This document shows positions 1 through 9,349 of a stretch of DNA of 64,000 bases, in pieces. The stretch's first letter is position 1; each line of letters begins with the position of its first letter. The translations under genes were made by a program, and so were the position numbers. The stretch is from Pseudolysobacter antarcticus (GTDB lineage Bacteria > Pseudomonadota > Gammaproteobacteria > Xanthomonadales > Rhodanobacteraceae): contig NZ_CP035704.1 of the NCBI RefSeq assembly GCF_004168365.1, positions 682,001 to 746,000 on the forward strand, read 5' to 3'. Below the pieces are notes generated by a model. The model was not told where the DNA came from. It saw only the letters and a program-made list of their open reading frames with translations, and made no database searches.

Positions 1-1297
1 TATCGATCAGAAAATCGGTCACGGTTTCGGCACGCTGCGCCTGCGCGCGCGCCAGCCGCGCCTCCCACAACGCCAACGCGGTGGTTGCGATCAAGCCGAA
101 TATCGCCACGCTGGCCATGACCACGCCGAGCCGATGACGCCGCACAAATTTGGCTGTCCGATACCACGCGCTATCGCGGCGCGCGCGGATCGGCTCGCCG
201 AGCAGGTAACGATGCAGATCCTGCGCCAGCGCATCGGCGGTCGTATAACGCCGATCGGGTTCGCGCTTGAGCGCGGTCAGGATGATGGTGTCGAGATCGC
301 TGCGCAGTCGACGTGCGGGCACCGGCGCATCGGCCGCGGCGCGTTTGCTCGGTAGCGCCGGCGGCGTGCTGTTTACCTGTTTGCGGATTTCTTCGAGTGT
401 TGTCGTCGCGCCGAAATCGTAGGGGCGCTGAGCCGTGAGGAGTTCGTACAAAATCGCGCCGAGCGCATACACGTCGGTGGCGGTGCTGACCGGTTCGCCG
501 CACAGCTGCTCCGGTGCCGCATACGCAGGCGTCAACGGTCGGCCCGCAGCATCGCCGGTCTGGGTTGCATCGATATCGTCGGCGAGCAATTTGGCGATGC
601 CGAAATCCAGCAGCTTGACCACGCCATCATCGGTGACCAGCACGTTGGACGATTTCAGATCGAGATGCACGATCAACGCGCGATGCGCAAATTGCGCCGC
701 GGCGCAAATATCCACGAACAATTTTATGCGCTGTTCGAGCCCCAGTTTTCGCACAGCGCAATGCCGCAGCAGCGGCTCGCCGTCGATGTATTCCATCGCA
801 AAATACGGACGCCCTTCATCGGTGATGCCGCCATCGAGCAAACGCGCGATGTGTGGATGTTCTAGCCGCGCGAGAATTTGCCGTTCGCGCAAAAATCGTG
901 CGAGTAATGCCTCGCTGTCCATGCCGCGCTTGATCAGTTTGAGCGCGGCGCGCTGCTCGAACTGGCCATCCGCGCGCTCGACCAGCAATACAATGCCCAT
1001 GCCGCCGCGACCGAGTTCATGCACCACGCTCCACGGCCCGATGCGCGTGTTCGCCGCAATCGTGGCTTGCGCCGCGTGCGGTTGCGACCACGCCGCCGCC
1101 AAGGCGACTTGCGCGGCGTCGATCGCGTGCTCGAAAGCCGCTTGACCCTGATCGGCAAGCAACAACGCCTCCACATCGCGCTTCAGCTCGGCATCGCCAC
1201 CACACAACTGCGTGAGCAAATCATCGCGCGCGGCTGGCGCGACCTCGGCGACCTGATCAAAGATTGCACTGATGCGCTGCCAGCGTTGCGTATTCAC
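1..1297 (-). CDS. membrane Ser/Thr protein kinase (3' end off window)
   Basis: Reading the minus strand from a GTG at 1297 gives 432 residues that stay open to the window edge. A glycine loop (LGRGGMGIV, about residues 95-103), the ATP-anchoring lysine (about 120), a catalytic loop HLDLKSSN (211-218), DFG (231-233) and APE (261-263) identify a Hanks-type (PknB-like) kinase. A hydrophobic segment at about 390-410 follows the kinase domain, so the catalytic domain is probably cytoplasmic and tethered to the inner membrane. In related proteins a TPR or sensor region often follows, but that part is outside the window. The usual HRD is HLD here. The GTG start overlaps the stop of the upstream sigma-factor gene (GTGA), so the two are translationally coupled and probably act in one signalling pathway. 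The substrate is unknown. Confidence 0.88.
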   Translation of the reverse strand, partial: MNTQRWQRISAIFDQVAEVAPAARDDLLTQLCGGDAELKRDVEALLLADQGQAAFEHAIDAAQVALAAAWSQPHAAQATIAANTRIGPWSVVHELGRGGMGIVLLVERADGQFEQRAALKLIKRGMDSEALLARFLRERQILARLEHPHIARLLDGGITDEGRPYFAMEYIDGEPLLRHCAVRKLGLEQRIKLFVDICAAAQFAHRALIVHLDLKSSNVLVTDDGVVKLLDFGIAKLLADDIDATQTGDAAGRPLTPAYAAPEQLCGEPVSTATDVYALGAILYELLTAQRPYDFGATTTLEEIRKQVNSTPPALPSKRAAADAPVPARRLRSDLDTIILTALKREPDRRYTTADALAQDLHRYLLGEPIRARRDSAWYRTAKFVRRHRLGVVMASVAIFGLIATTALALWEARLARAQAQRAETVTDFLID

Positions 1298-1866
1298 AAA
1301 TCGACCGATTTGGCTGGCACCAGCAAACCCAGTTGTTGCACGAGAAACGCACAGGCGCGCCGCCAGTCGCGCGCGATCGTGCGTTCGGTGAGTTGCAGCA
1401 GTTGCGCGATTTCGACCATGTCCAGGCCGGCAAACACGCGCCACTCCACGACCTGGGCGCCACGCGGATCGAGCTCGATCAGTCGGTTCAACGCCGCATC
1501 GAGTGCGACTACATCGACCAGGTTTTCGTGATCGTGCGCGATCAACTCGCCGACCCCGGTGGTCAACGCGATCTGGCCGCTGCGACGGCGGACGCTACGC
1601 CGCCGCGCCTGATCGACCAGGATCTGGCGCATCGCGCGCGCCGCCAGCGCAAAAAAATGCGACCGCTCGAGTCCGGCCAGATGCACGGATTGATGCAGCT
1701 TGAGATACGCCTCATGCACCAGCGCGGTCGTATCCAGCGTGGGCTCGTCACCTGCGGCACGGCGTTCTCGGCTGGCCAGTCGGCGCAGCTCATCGTAGAC
1801 GAAGGCAAACACTTCGGCGGGCGCTCCGGGAAGGGGATTGTCGAGCGTCGCGTCCGAGTTTTTCAC
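1294..1866 (-). CDS. ECF-type RNA polymerase sigma factor
   Basis: This 190-residue protein has the layout of the ECF sigma subfamily that is commonly encoded next to Ser/Thr kinases. A region-2-like N-terminal half (FVYDELRRLASRERR through ARAMRQILVDQARRR) is followed by a region-4 helix-turn-helix near residues 145-175 (LDMVEIAQLLQLTERTIARD). It should direct RNA polymerase to a small set of promoters. No anti-sigma factor is adjacent. The coupled downstream kinase is the likely partner, as in ECF classes thought to be controlled by phosphorylation. The start is the ATG at 1866. The divergent secreted-protein gene at 2261 could be a target, but no promoter evidence supports that. Confidence 0.88.
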   Translation of the reverse strand: MKNSDATLDNPLPGAPAEVFAFVYDELRRLASRERRAAGDEPTLDTTALVHEAYLKLHQSVHLAGLERSHFFALAARAMRQILVDQARRRSVRRRSGQIALTTGVGELIAHDHENLVDVVALDAALNRLIELDPRGAQVVEWRVFAGLDMVEIAQLLQLTERTIARDWRRACAFLVQQLGLLVPAKSVDL

Positions 1867-2260
1867 CGTGCGTCCCGCCTGAGCAATGACCGGACTATAG
1901 GCGGTAATAATCCGAGCAACAAGGCTGGCGCTGATGCGGAAAAAAAGATCGTTTTCAGGCGTGAAAATTCGGTCCGCACGGATTTCAAATCGGCGCTATG
2001 CCGCCGCAATCTCGTCCCGCGCTAGCCAACGCCACGCGCGCTCAGAGCGATCTTCGGGTTGCATCGGCCGATCTGCGAAAATAATCGGTAGAGTCATTAG
2101 GCGGAAGTGTTTATCATCCTGCAGGCTGATATTAAGCGCGTCTAAGTTGGGTGCCTCTGCATACTGCTGGCGACGGCTTTCTGGTGAGTCATCGATGCAT
2201 TTGTTCTGTCGCTCGTGCCGTTTGTGGCCACGCCGACGTGACGATTTTCAGGGGGAAAGC
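1867..2260. other. divergent intergenic region
   Basis: This 394-bp stretch lies between the divergent sigma-factor gene and the DUF11 protein gene. It should hold both promoters. An open frame continues upstream of 2261, but it lacks protein-like composition and a ribosome site. The good ribosome site GGGGGAAAGC just before 2261 marks the true start. No clear sigma-70 boxes or operator were recognised. Confidence 0.5.
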
Positions 2261-5200
2261 ATGAAACACATTTTGTTCTCACTACTACTCGTATCGGGTG
2301 CCATTGCCATGGGCAGTGCTGCCGCAGAGGATTCGATCAGCACCACCGACGTTGCGCAGAGCAGTCCGGTGTCGTCAGGGAAACCTGTCGAGATTGCGAT
2401 GAAACGCGCCGGTAGTCCGATCATCGATCTACGCCAGCTGCCAGCGACTCCACCGCGGCAGCGTGAGCGTCCCGAGCGCGAAGAACCGGACGTTATTCCG
2501 GTCGCGCTACCGGGTGGCGAGCCGGGCGTCAGCGTGCCGACGCGGCCCGGCCCGACTGCGCCGATGCCGGCCACGGCATCCAATTTCCTCGGTCTGGATT
2601 TCGCCAACTGGGGTGCGGGACGTCCACCGGATACGGTGGGCGACGTCGGCCCGACGTATTTCATCCAGGCAGTCAACACCTCGATCGGTATCTTCCGCAA
2701 GTCGGACAGCGTCCGGGTAGCCGCGTTCACCTTCGACACGTTCATGAGTCAGGGCAGTTTCGGCAATCTGTGCGACACCGATAACTTCGGCGACCCGGTA
2801 ATTTTGTACGACAGCTTTGAAGATCGTTGGGTCATCACCGATTTTGCATTTCAGCTGGATGGATCAAACAATGTGATAAATCCGCCCGGTGTGTTTCAGT
2901 GTATTGCGGTGTCGAAAACCGGCGATCCAGTCACTGGCGGCTGGAACTTTTATTCGCTGCATCTGACCGATGCGCTCAACGATTATCCGAAATTCGGCAT
3001 CTGGCCGGACGGCATCTACATGTCGGCCAACATGTATGCCTTTCCGTCGGGTGGTGGATTCCAGGGCACGCGTGTATGGGCGTTCAACAAGGCGCAGATG
3101 TATGCCGGTACGGCGTCCATCCAGATCGTCCAGTTCAGCCCGCCGTCATCCGAATTCACCTTGCTGCCGGCCAACGCGCGCCTGCAAACCGGCACGCCGC
3201 CGCCGGGTGCACCGAACTACTACAGCACCATTTTCAATTTCCCCAACGCGGTGTCGATTTACAAGTTTCATGTCGACTGGAACAGCATTTCGCTCTCCAC
3301 TTTTACTGGACCGTTCACCACCATTGCGCCGGCAAGCTGGGCCCCTGCACCGGCCACCGTGCCAGCACAAGGCGGCAACGCCAATGACACGTTGGCGACG
3401 CGCCTGATGATGCAGAATCAATACACCAACATCGGTGGGATTGAATCGATCTGGAATACGCATACGGTGCTCGGCGGTGCGGCCGCGACCTCCGCGCCAC
3501 GCTACTATCAGATCAACGTGACCGGCGGCACGGTTGCTGCCACGACCACACAGGCGGCCACCCACACGCCGGACACCACGGTGAATCGCTACATGCCGAG
3601 CTTGGCGCTTGATCGCGCTGGCGACATGGCACTGGGCTACAGCGCCTCGTCGGCGGCCTTGATTCCGGCGATCCGTTATGCGGGACGTCTGGCTGGCGAT
3701 CCGGTCAACACCTTGCCGCAAACTGAAACCTCGCTGGTCGAAGGCACCGGTGCACAAAACTCCAGCACGCGTTGGGGTGATTACAGCGCGATGTCGCTCG
3801 ATCCGAACGGCTGCACGTTCTGGTACACCAACGAGTATTACATCACCACCGGCAACAACTGGCAGACGCGGGTCGGATCGTTTCAATTTCCGTCGTGTAC
3901 TCAAGTGAGCAACGGCACGCTGCAAGGTACCGTCACCGCCAGTGTCGGCGGTGCACCGATCAGTGGCGCGACGATCACTTTCGGCAGCCGCATCGCCACC
4001 ACTAACGGCAGCGGGTTTTATCAGTTCTCAAGCATTCCCTCGGGCACCTATCCGGGCATCAGCGCCAGTTATCCAGGGCGTGTTTCAAGCAGTGCGAACA
4101 GCATCGTGCTGAGCGATGCTACGACGACGACACAGGACTTTTCGTTGGCTTTGGCGCCGACGAATGCGTGCCTGATCGACACCACGCAGGCCGACCTCCA
4201 GACTGGCGTTCCGAGCAACGTCGATCTGACCAGCAACCCGGGTGACGTGATCCTGCTCAAGCCAGCCAATGTCGATCAGCAGAACACCTCTGTCACCAAC
4301 AACGGCTTTGGTTTCACCAGCACGAGCTGGGTCGCCCAGACCTTTACGGCGGGCGTCGCCGGACAACTGACACAAGTTGATCTCGACCTGTTCTGCAGTA
4401 TCTGTACCGGAACAACACCAAACATCACGATATCGATTCGCGCCACAAGCGGAGCTACGCCGGTACCAACCGGCGCTGATCTTGCAGCCACGACTATCCC
4501 CGGCAGCAGTGCAGGCGGTTATTTCAGTGCAACCTTCAGCAGCCCGCTGACGCTCGTGGCCGGAACCCGATACGCTATCGTGGCGCGCGCCGTTTCCAAT
4601 CCGTCGGCTGGAACCTACGCGTACTTTTGCAGTTGCACGGCCAACACCAACCCTTACGTGAACGGCCAACGTGTTACCTCGACCAACAGCGGCTCGACCT
4701 GGACCGCTGATGCAACTGCTGGCGGACGCGATCTCGGGTTCAGGGTGTACATGAAAACCAGCTTCTTGCCCTCCGGCAATTTGATCTCGTCGAACAAGGA
4801 CAGCAATCTTGCAACCGGTCTGCAACCGATCTGGTCAACCCTTTCGTGGAATGCCAGCACGCCGGCAAACACAGCGCTGGCGTTTCAGATCGCGGCCAGC
4901 AACTCGGCGTCCGGCCCGTTCAATTTTGTCGGCCCCGATGGCACGGCGGGCACGTTCTTCAGCAGCAGTGGCGCATCGCTGAATCAATTCAATGGCAATC
5001 GCTACCTGAAGTACCAGGCGGATCTTTCGACGACCAATAATGCGGCGACGCCGGTAGTGAATGACGTCACCGTCTGTTACACGGCTCCGCCGCCGCCCGA
5101 TTTGTCGTTGACCAAGAGTGATGGCGGCGCGTCGGTGGCGCCTGGTGGCACGGTGGCCTATACGCTGACTTATGCGAATGGCGGCGGACAGAATGCCACG

Positions 5201-7141
5201 GGTGTGGTGTTGAGCGAAACCGTTCCGGCCAACTCTACATTCAACGCCGGCGCGAGCACTGCGGGCTGGGTCTGTACGCCGAACAACACCGCGGGATCGG
5301 CCTGCACGCTCGCGATAGGCACGGTCAACGCTGGTGTAAGCAATCAGACCGCGACCTTCGCCGTTACTGCGATCACGCCGATTGCGGCCGGTGTGAGCCA
5401 GCTTTCCAACACCGCCAGCATCGCCGACGATACGACGCATGGCGCCGATCCCACGCCTGGCAACAACAGCGCGAGCGATACCACGCCGTTCACCGGTGCG
5501 CCCGATCTGACCATCAGCAACAGCGATGGCGGTGCCTCGGTTGCGCCGGGCGGCACGGTGGTCTACACGCTGACCTATGCGAACGTCGGCAACCGCGGTG
5601 CCGCGGCAGTGGTGCTCAGCGAAACGGTATCGGCGAACACCACGTTCAATGCCGGCGCGAGCAGTGTCGGCTGGGTTTGCACGCCGAACAACAACGCTGG
5701 TTCGACCTGCACGCTGGCGGTCGGCACCATCGCCGCGGGTAGCGGCAATCAGACCGCGACGTTTGCCGAGACGGTCGATAGCACGCCTTCGATTGCGGTC
5801 GCGCAGATATCGAATACCGCCAACATCGCTGATAATGGAGCCAACGGTACGGATCCGACTCCGGCGAACAATTCGAGCACCGATACCACGCCGATCTCGG
5901 CCGCGGATCTGTCGATCAGCAACACCGACGGCGTGACCTCGGCAACACCGGGTGGCACGGTGACTTACACCATCACGGCGACGAACTTCGGCCCGAGTAT
6001 TGCAACCGGCGCAACGATCACGGATGCGTTCCCGGCCGCGTTGACATGCAACTGGACGTGCGCTGCCGGTACGGGCGGTGGTACCTGCACGACACCATCG
6101 GGTACGGGCAATGTTAATGCTGCGGTTAATTTACCTGTGAACGGTTCGGCGGTGGTCACTGCGGTGTGCAGTATTTCGGCAGCGGCGACAGGTTCGCTGA
6201 TGAATACCGCAGCGGTCGCGCCGCCGGTTGGAATCATCGATCCAATTCCCGGCAGCAACTCTGCCAGCGACACCGACACACTCGTGCCGACAGCCGATGT
6301 CGCACTGACGATTACCGACAATCGTGCGTTTGTGCAGGTCGGCGATTCGCTGAACTATCTGATCAATGTCAGCAATACCAGCGGGCCGAGTAACGTGAGC
6401 GCCACCGTGACCGATGTGCTGCCGACAGAACTGTCGAGCGGTAGTTGGGTGTGCACGCCTTCCGGCGGCGCGGCTTGCGCCAATGGCAGCGGCAACACAC
6501 TCAGCGATACTGCGACGTTGCCGGTCGGTAGCCAGGCTTCGTACCTGTATTCGGCAACGGTCCAGCCCGGCAGCCCGGACGATGTGATCAGCAACTTGGC
6601 GTCAGCCGTGCTGGTTGCGGGCACCGATCCGAATCCGGCCAACAACAGTGCCAGCGACATCCCGCAAGACATCATCGTGATCTTCAAGGACGGCTTCGAG
6701 GGTACGCCGCTGACATTGTTGCCGGTGGCAGGAAACAGCAGCGCCATCGGCTTCACCAGCGTCCATCTCAAGCTCAATGCAACACTTTTGCAGCGACTTG
6801 GAATTGTGCCCGTGGCCGTGGTTTCCGGTGTATCCACCTCCGGCAAGACGTTGTTCACGATCGAGCTCGCGCGCTTCGGTAAAGAGATTGCAGCACGCAG
6901 TTTGATGACGGATGCGCACGGTTTGAGCGAGCGTTCGGTTTGGCAGATTCTTGCGACGAATCAGCAGCAACTTGCGCTGGATTGGCAGTCGGCATCGGAT
7001 CATGTTGCCGATGGCTATCTGAGTGTCGACAGCGGTGGCACAGCAGTGCTGGCAAGCGGTCATGATCAACAGGATCGCCTGATCCATTTGCTGGTGACGG
7101 TCGACGGCACGCTGCCCTGGATGAATTTGATCGCGCATTAA
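2261..7141 (+). CDS. large secreted multidomain protein with DUF11 repeats
   Basis: The 1626-residue product starts at an ATG preceded by GGGGGAAAGC and opens with a Sec signal peptide (MKHILFSLLLVSGAIAMGSA). Residues about 70-545 form a propeller-like exported region (DTVGDVGPTYFIQAVN, WGDYSAMSLDPNGC). A carboxypeptidase-regulatory-like beta sandwich follows (about 547-635), then a cysteine-containing beta-rich segment. Four DUF11-type repeats lie at about 945-1468, each with GASVAPGGTV-like and NNSASDTTP-like edges. IFKDGFE at about 1474-1480 separates these from a 146-residue tail. It is probably a cell-surface or extracellular structural or adhesive protein, and no catalytic site was recognised. 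Repeats 1 and 2 are highly similar, suggesting recent duplication. A strong terminator follows. Confidence 0.85.
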   Translation: MKHILFSLLLVSGAIAMGSAAAEDSISTTDVAQSSPVSSGKPVEIAMKRAGSPIIDLRQLPATPPRQRERPEREEPDVIPVALPGGEPGVSVPTRPGPTAPMPATASNFLGLDFANWGAGRPPDTVGDVGPTYFIQAVNTSIGIFRKSDSVRVAAFTFDTFMSQGSFGNLCDTDNFGDPVILYDSFEDRWVITDFAFQLDGSNNVINPPGVFQCIAVSKTGDPVTGGWNFYSLHLTDALNDYPKFGIWPDGIYMSANMYAFPSGGGFQGTRVWAFNKAQMYAGTASIQIVQFSPPSSEFTLLPANARLQTGTPPPGAPNYYSTIFNFPNAVSIYKFHVDWNSISLSTFTGPFTTIAPASWAPAPATVPAQGGNANDTLATRLMMQNQYTNIGGIESIWNTHTVLGGAAATSAPRYYQINVTGGTVAATTTQAATHTPDTTVNRYMPSLALDRAGDMALGYSASSAALIPAIRYAGRLAGDPVNTLPQTETSLVEGTGAQNSSTRWGDYSAMSLDPNGCTFWYTNEYYITTGNNWQTRVGSFQFPSCTQVSNGTLQGTVTASVGGAPISGATITFGSRIATTNGSGFYQFSSIPSGTYPGISASYPGRVSSSANSIVLSDATTTTQDFSLALAPTNACLIDTTQADLQTGVPSNVDLTSNPGDVILLKPANVDQQNTSVTNNGFGFTSTSWVAQTFTAGVAGQLTQVDLDLFCSICTGTTPNITISIRATSGATPVPTGADLAATTIPGSSAGGYFSATFSSPLTLVAGTRYAIVARAVSNPSAGTYAYFCSCTANTNPYVNGQRVTSTNSGSTWTADATAGGRDLGFRVYMKTSFLPSGNLISSNKDSNLATGLQPIWSTLSWNASTPANTALAFQIAASNSASGPFNFVGPDGTAGTFFSSSGASLNQFNGNRYLKYQADLSTTNNAATPVVNDVTVCYTAPPPPDLSLTKSDGGASVAPGGTVAYTLTYANGGGQNATGVVLSETVPANSTFNAGASTAGWVCTPNNTAGSACTLAIGTVNAGVSNQTATFAVTAITPIAAGVSQLSNTASIADDTTHGADPTPGNNSASDTTPFTGAPDLTISNSDGGASVAPGGTVVYTLTYANVGNRGAAAVVLSETVSANTTFNAGASSVGWVCTPNNNAGSTCTLAVGTIAAGSGNQTATFAETVDSTPSIAVAQISNTANIADNGANGTDPTPANNSSTDTTPISAADLSISNTDGVTSATPGGTVTYTITATNFGPSIATGATITDAFPAALTCNWTCAAGTGGGTCTTPSGTGNVNAAVNLPVNGSAVVTAVCSISAAATGSLMNTAAVAPPVGIIDPIPGSNSASDTDTLVPTADVALTITDNRAFVQVGDSLNYLINVSNTSGPSNVSATVTDVLPTELSSGSWVCTPSGGAACANGSGNTLSDTATLPVGSQASYLYSATVQPGSPDDVISNLASAVLVAGTDPNPANNSASDIPQDIIVIFKDGFEGTPLTLLPVAGNSSAIGFTSVHLKLNATLLQRLGIVPVAVVSGVSTSGKTLFTIELARFGKEIAARSLMTDAHGLSERSVWQILATNQQQLALDWQSASDHVADGYLSVDSGGTAVLASGHDQQDRLIHLLVTVDGTLPWMNLIAH

Positions 7142-7164
7142 ATCGAGCTATTCGATCGTCTATC

Positions 7165-7191
7165 GAGCCCGGGAAACCGGGCTCTTTTTTT
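7165..7191 (+). terminator. rho-independent terminator
   Basis: GAGCCCGG, loop GAAA, CCGGGCTC (8-bp perfect stem, 7165-7184) is followed by seven T residues. It lies 24 bp after the stop of the DUF11 protein gene and ends that transcript before the hydrolase gene. Confidence 0.93.
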
Positions 7192-7259
7192 GGACGATTT
7201 ACGTGCGCTTAAGTGTTGCGCGCGTACTTTCGAATCTTGATTTTTGTTCGGAGTTCGCC

Positions 7260-9014
7260 ATGCATACAATCGCTCGGGTGGTTCTGTCGTGCGTGGTTTT
7301 GTCGTTCGCGTTTGCCGCGCACGCCGAACGCAATTTCAGCGGAACCACCGCATCCGGCGCGTATTACCAGATCGCCGTGCCCGATGGCTGGAAAGCCGGC
7401 GATTCGCTGATCCTGTTCCAGCACGGATTGAGTTTCGATCCGCCTGCGCCGAATCCCGATCTCGGTCCACTTAAGGATCTGCAACTCAGCGAAGGTTATG
7501 CCATTGCGGCGTCGAGTTTTCGGCAGCGCTCATGGGCGTTGTTCAGCGCACCGGACGACAATGCCGACTTGCTGGCCGCGTTCAAGCAGCAAGTGGGTAC
7601 GCCGGGTGCGATCATTCCGTACGGTGGTTCGCTGGGCGGATTGATCGCGTTGAAACTTGCAGAAGATCCGCGCTTCGCTCCTGTGCCGGGCGTGTATTCG
7701 GCGTGTCCGCCCGCGGCCGGTTCGCGCGTGTGGGATACCGCGATCGACCTGCGCCTGGCCTACGATGTGGTGTGCCACGACGCCGGCGATTTGCCGACCG
7801 GAAAACAGCCGTATCCGTGGGCCTACAATCTCAACGATATTCCGGACAATCTTTCGGATCTCGAAGATCAGGCACTGCTGATTCCGACCTTGATTCCGCT
7901 GAATCGCTGCACCGGCGTCAATCTGCCGCAAGAGTTGCGCAACGGCGCGATGAAACGTCGCCTGGCGCAATTGATGGATCTTGCCCACATCAGCAGCGAA
8001 AAGTTTTTTGTCACCAACGCGGGATACGCGATTTATGCGCTGAGCGATCTCGTGCGTGCGCCCGACAAATTGAATACGTCCAACCCGTTCACCACGGTCG
8101 GCGTGGACTACAACGATGCCACGCTGAATGCCGACATTCTGCGCATCCAGGCCGATCCACTGGCGTCATTGTATTTTCGCTGGGCCTCGGATTTCCGCGG
8201 CAACATCGGCAGCGCGAAAGTGATCTCGGTGCAGACCAGTCAGGATCAACTGGTGATCCCGGCCAATCAGTATACTTTGCGACAAACGCTGCCAAGTACA
8301 CAATTGACCAGCGCGATTGTCAATGAAACCACGCCGACGCATTGCGGCTTTAGCTTGGCCGAAGGAGTCTCTGGCTGGGAGGCGCTGCGCAGCTGGATTG
8401 CCGGCGGCGCGCAGCCGAGCGTCAACGATCTGCAAACCGGTTGCAACAACGCCAGCGCCGCCGGGGCGAGCGGGGCGTGCCGCTATGATGCGACCATCGT
8501 GCCGCCGAGTTTCGACAGCCAGGTGCGCCCGCGCCCGGCGAGCACCGCGCCGAACGTCGATGCGCGTTACAGCGGGCAATGGTACGACTCGAGCCACAGC
8601 GTTGCAGGCGCCATCGGCGTAATGGTTGAAGTGCTCGATGACGGCAGCGCCAACATGACGATGTTCACCTATCCGCGTGCGGGTGTCGTCGGCGCGCGTG
8701 ACACACCGTCTGGCGCTCATACCTGGCTGACCGGCGTCGGCGAGGTGATCGGCAACGGTATCGAATTTCCCGATGTGCTGCTGCAAGTACCGGATGGCAG
8801 GGGCGCCATGCGCACCCAGCATTGGGGGCGCCTCGGTATGAGTTTTGATAGCTGTGAGCAAGGCAGCATGCGCTGGGATTGGTTGTCGCCAGCCAGCTCG
8901 CAAACCGTGCCGATTCAGCGGCGCACGCATTTGGACGGTATGGATTGCAGCGATACGGCAACCGCAACCAATGCGACGCAACAGCCTGCGCCAGCATCTT
9001 CGTTTTTACCGTAG
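7260..9014 (+). CDS. exported alpha/beta hydrolase with C-terminal beta domain
   Basis: The 584-residue protein begins at the ATG at 7260, after a GGAG site. Its signal peptide is MHTIARVVLSCVVLSFAFA followed by AHA. An alpha/beta-hydrolase fold is suggested by FQHG near the N terminus, a nucleophile elbow GGSLG at about residues 122-126, an aspartate candidate in SQDQ (about 329) and a histidine in PTHCG (about 359). Residues from about 440 on form a separate domain (SGQWYDSSHS, TMFTYPRAGV, EQGSMRWDW) of a kind common in secreted lysobacterial proteins. The substrate is unknown; an ester or peptide is plausible. The gene stands alone after a terminator. Confidence 0.78.
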   Translation: MHTIARVVLSCVVLSFAFAAHAERNFSGTTASGAYYQIAVPDGWKAGDSLILFQHGLSFDPPAPNPDLGPLKDLQLSEGYAIAASSFRQRSWALFSAPDDNADLLAAFKQQVGTPGAIIPYGGSLGGLIALKLAEDPRFAPVPGVYSACPPAAGSRVWDTAIDLRLAYDVVCHDAGDLPTGKQPYPWAYNLNDIPDNLSDLEDQALLIPTLIPLNRCTGVNLPQELRNGAMKRRLAQLMDLAHISSEKFFVTNAGYAIYALSDLVRAPDKLNTSNPFTTVGVDYNDATLNADILRIQADPLASLYFRWASDFRGNIGSAKVISVQTSQDQLVIPANQYTLRQTLPSTQLTSAIVNETTPTHCGFSLAEGVSGWEALRSWIAGGAQPSVNDLQTGCNNASAAGASGACRYDATIVPPSFDSQVRPRPASTAPNVDARYSGQWYDSSHSVAGAIGVMVEVLDDGSANMTMFTYPRAGVVGARDTPSGAHTWLTGVGEVIGNGIEFPDVLLQVPDGRGAMRTQHWGRLGMSFDSCEQGSMRWDWLSPASSQTVPIQRRTHLDGMDCSDTATATNATQQPAPASSFLP

Positions 9015-9349
9015 TTTCTTGTTCGAGTAGCTCGACGATGCGCATCTTTCGGTGACACGCTTCGGTGTCGACAGTGCCGGAAATCAGGTCTGGCTGGCAT
9101 TGGCGTACGTCGCGATGATGGCGGTAACGAAAACTGCCTTCTCCAGACCCACCGTTCGCCGAGCAAGCCGATATTGGTGACCTGTCGGCCAAACCTAGCA
9201 ATGGGTCGACAGCGACTATTCGACGCCAGACGACTCAGAACTCCGTGCAGGAGAAAGCATCTTCATTTCGTTTTCTGTTGGTTCGCAAAGGCGTCATTCG
9301 ACGCTGCTTGCTAGCGGTTGAATTTCGCGGCCCAGCAACGGGCGCAGCC
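9015..9349. other. intergenic, no gene recognised
   Basis: The stretch lies between convergent genes. One frame at about 9040-9170 reads protein-like for some 40 codons without a plausible start, so an eroded gene fragment is possible but unsupported. No clear terminator hairpin was seen. Confidence 0.4.

Noticed and set aside
1934-2260. Upstream extension of the DUF11 protein frame
   Set aside because: The first 109 codons are Arg/Ser-rich with no homology. The ATG at 2261 has a ribosome site and starts a signal peptide.
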